64,000 nucleotides of DNA from Methylocystis echinoides (GTDB lineage Bacteria; Pseudomonadota; Alphaproteobacteria; Rhizobiales; Beijerinckiaceae). The translations under genes and the position numbers were made by a program. Positions 63,428 through 64,000 of the stretch are shown here, piece by piece (the stretch's first letter is position 1; each line of letters starts with the position of its first letter). The DNA is taken from NCBI RefSeq assembly GCF_027923385.1, contig NZ_BSEC01000004.1, positions 124,001 through 188,000 of the forward strand. The letters are read 5' to 3'. Below the pieces are notes generated by a model. The model saw nothing but the letters and a program-made list of their open reading frames with translations, was not told where the DNA came from and did no database searches.

Positions 63428-63976
63428 ATGGAATGCCTTTGCTCGCTTAGAAAGTCTCTCAGGCAATGCGTGGCCATCGCCTTGCTTGCCCTGACCCCGG
63501 CGGCGGCGCGCGAGTCGCCGCGCCCGATCAAGCTTGCCGTGTTTGATCTCGAGTTGGACGACTTCAGTGCCGGCGGGCCAATTGCCGGCGAGAGCGCGGT
63601 CGAGACAGCGCGCCTTCAGCGCATGACCACGCTCGTCCGCGACCTACTTTCGCGATCGGACCTGTTCGAGGTCGTCGGCGTCAACACGTCCGCAAACCCC
63701 ATGGTCGCCGAACATTGGCTTCGAAAATGCAATGGCTGTGATGCCGACGCAGCTCGCGATCTTGGCGCCGACATGTCCTTCGTGGGATTCTTCCGGAAGA
63801 TTAGCGTCATGGAGCAGTATCTGGAGCTCCGAATCCGCGACGCGCGCACGGGCCAGCTCGTGCATGTCTCGCAGACTGATCTGCGTGGCGAGACGGACGA
63901 GTCTTGGAGCAGGGCCCTGAGATTTCTCATCAGATACGAGCTTGTCGAACCGGAACTCAGGCGCCGCGAGCACTGA
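63428..63976 (+). CDS. DUF2380 periplasmic protein
   Basis: 182 residues: signal peptide (SLRKSLRQCVAIALLALTPA, cleaved near AAARE), then PIKLAVFDLELDDFSAGGPI and LRIRDARTGQLVHVSQTDLR, the pattern of DUF2380. The family is found next to MoxYX-type two-component genes and PQQ-dependent dehydrogenases; its function is unknown. GGGAGA at 63415-63420 marks ATG 63428. It follows the response regulator by 124 bases in the same direction. Confidence 0.75.
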   Translation: MECLCSLRKSLRQCVAIALLALTPAAARESPRPIKLAVFDLELDDFSAGGPIAGESAVETARLQRMTTLVRDLLSRSDLFEVVGVNTSANPMVAEHWLRKCNGCDADAARDLGADMSFVGFFRKISVMEQYLELRIRDARTGQLVHVSQTDLRGETDESWSRALRFLIRYELVEPELRRREH

Positions 63977-64000
63977 GGGCGTGGTTTGGTGCATGGCCAA

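Noticed and set aside
1..64000. tRNA, rRNA and CRISPR arrays
   Set aside because: No TPsiC-arm-like sequences in a cloverleaf context, no rRNA-like blocks and no regularly spaced repeats were seen while reading both strands.

Overview
The window is high-GC alphaproteobacterial DNA that most resembles a type II methylotroph or methanotroph of the Methylocystaceae kind (Methylocystis/Methylosinus). This is inferred from a calcium methanol dehydrogenase operon tail (mxaC-K-L-D), pqqA, a PQQ-alcohol-dehydrogenase-associated binding protein, a lanmodulin-type EF-hand relic, an ALA synthase and two reductases resembling methane monooxygenase component C. No methane monooxygenase structural gene, tRNA, rRNA or CRISPR array is visible, so the assignment is an inference.

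Layout. 1-10.3 kb: methanol oxidation. The end of the mxa operon, a divergent LuxR-type regulator/histidine kinase pair, pqqA, and then on the minus strand a TonB receptor, a frame-broken lanmodulin-like gene and a LutA-like binding protein. Together these look like the remains of a lanthanide-uptake (lut) locus. A receiver-only protein that has lost its phospho-acceptor follows. 10.2-23.7 kb: a mosaic of mobile and broken DNA. It holds scpB and nikR fragments, a truncated DUF932 gene, an ArdC-type antirestriction gene, a Tn554-like recombinase trio with frameshifts, an ISL3 element with perfect 23-bp ends, an IS21 element sitting in a CIA30-family gene, an ISL3 relic, a GlxA-type regulator fragment and a serC pseudogene. 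One intact FAD oxidoreductase lies among them. 23.8-37.7 kb: mostly ordinary chromosome. serA, a small cytochrome c, a ferric-reductase-like flavoprotein, a SulP transporter with beta-carbonic anhydrase, a MarR regulator with a thioredoxin-fold protein, a LysR regulator/MFS exporter pair, hemA and an HPP membrane protein.

38.1-58.6 kb: nitrogen-oxide and stress metabolism. A sigma factor, zinc-finger anti-sigma, truncated hemoglobin and Fe-S flavoreductase form one operon. Next to it is a complete nosRZDFYX operon for nitrous oxide reduction. Further on are an NsrR-type nitric oxide sensor, the hybrid cluster protein with its reductase, folE, NnrS and a CopD-like membrane protein. A near-identical 15-base motif lies upstream of both hcp and nosR, suggesting shared control, perhaps by NsrR. 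58.9-64 kb: an OmpA-like protein joined to a P-type ATPase tail, a small cupin/membrane pair, and a second histidine kinase/response regulator pair followed by a DUF2380 protein, a set usually found with PQQ-dependent alcohol oxidation.

Taken together, the genes suggest a methanol-oxidising aerobe that can detoxify NO and hydroxylamine and use N2O as an electron acceptor, with a lanthanide branch that appears to be decaying here and a 13-kb insertion zone that has destroyed several genes.
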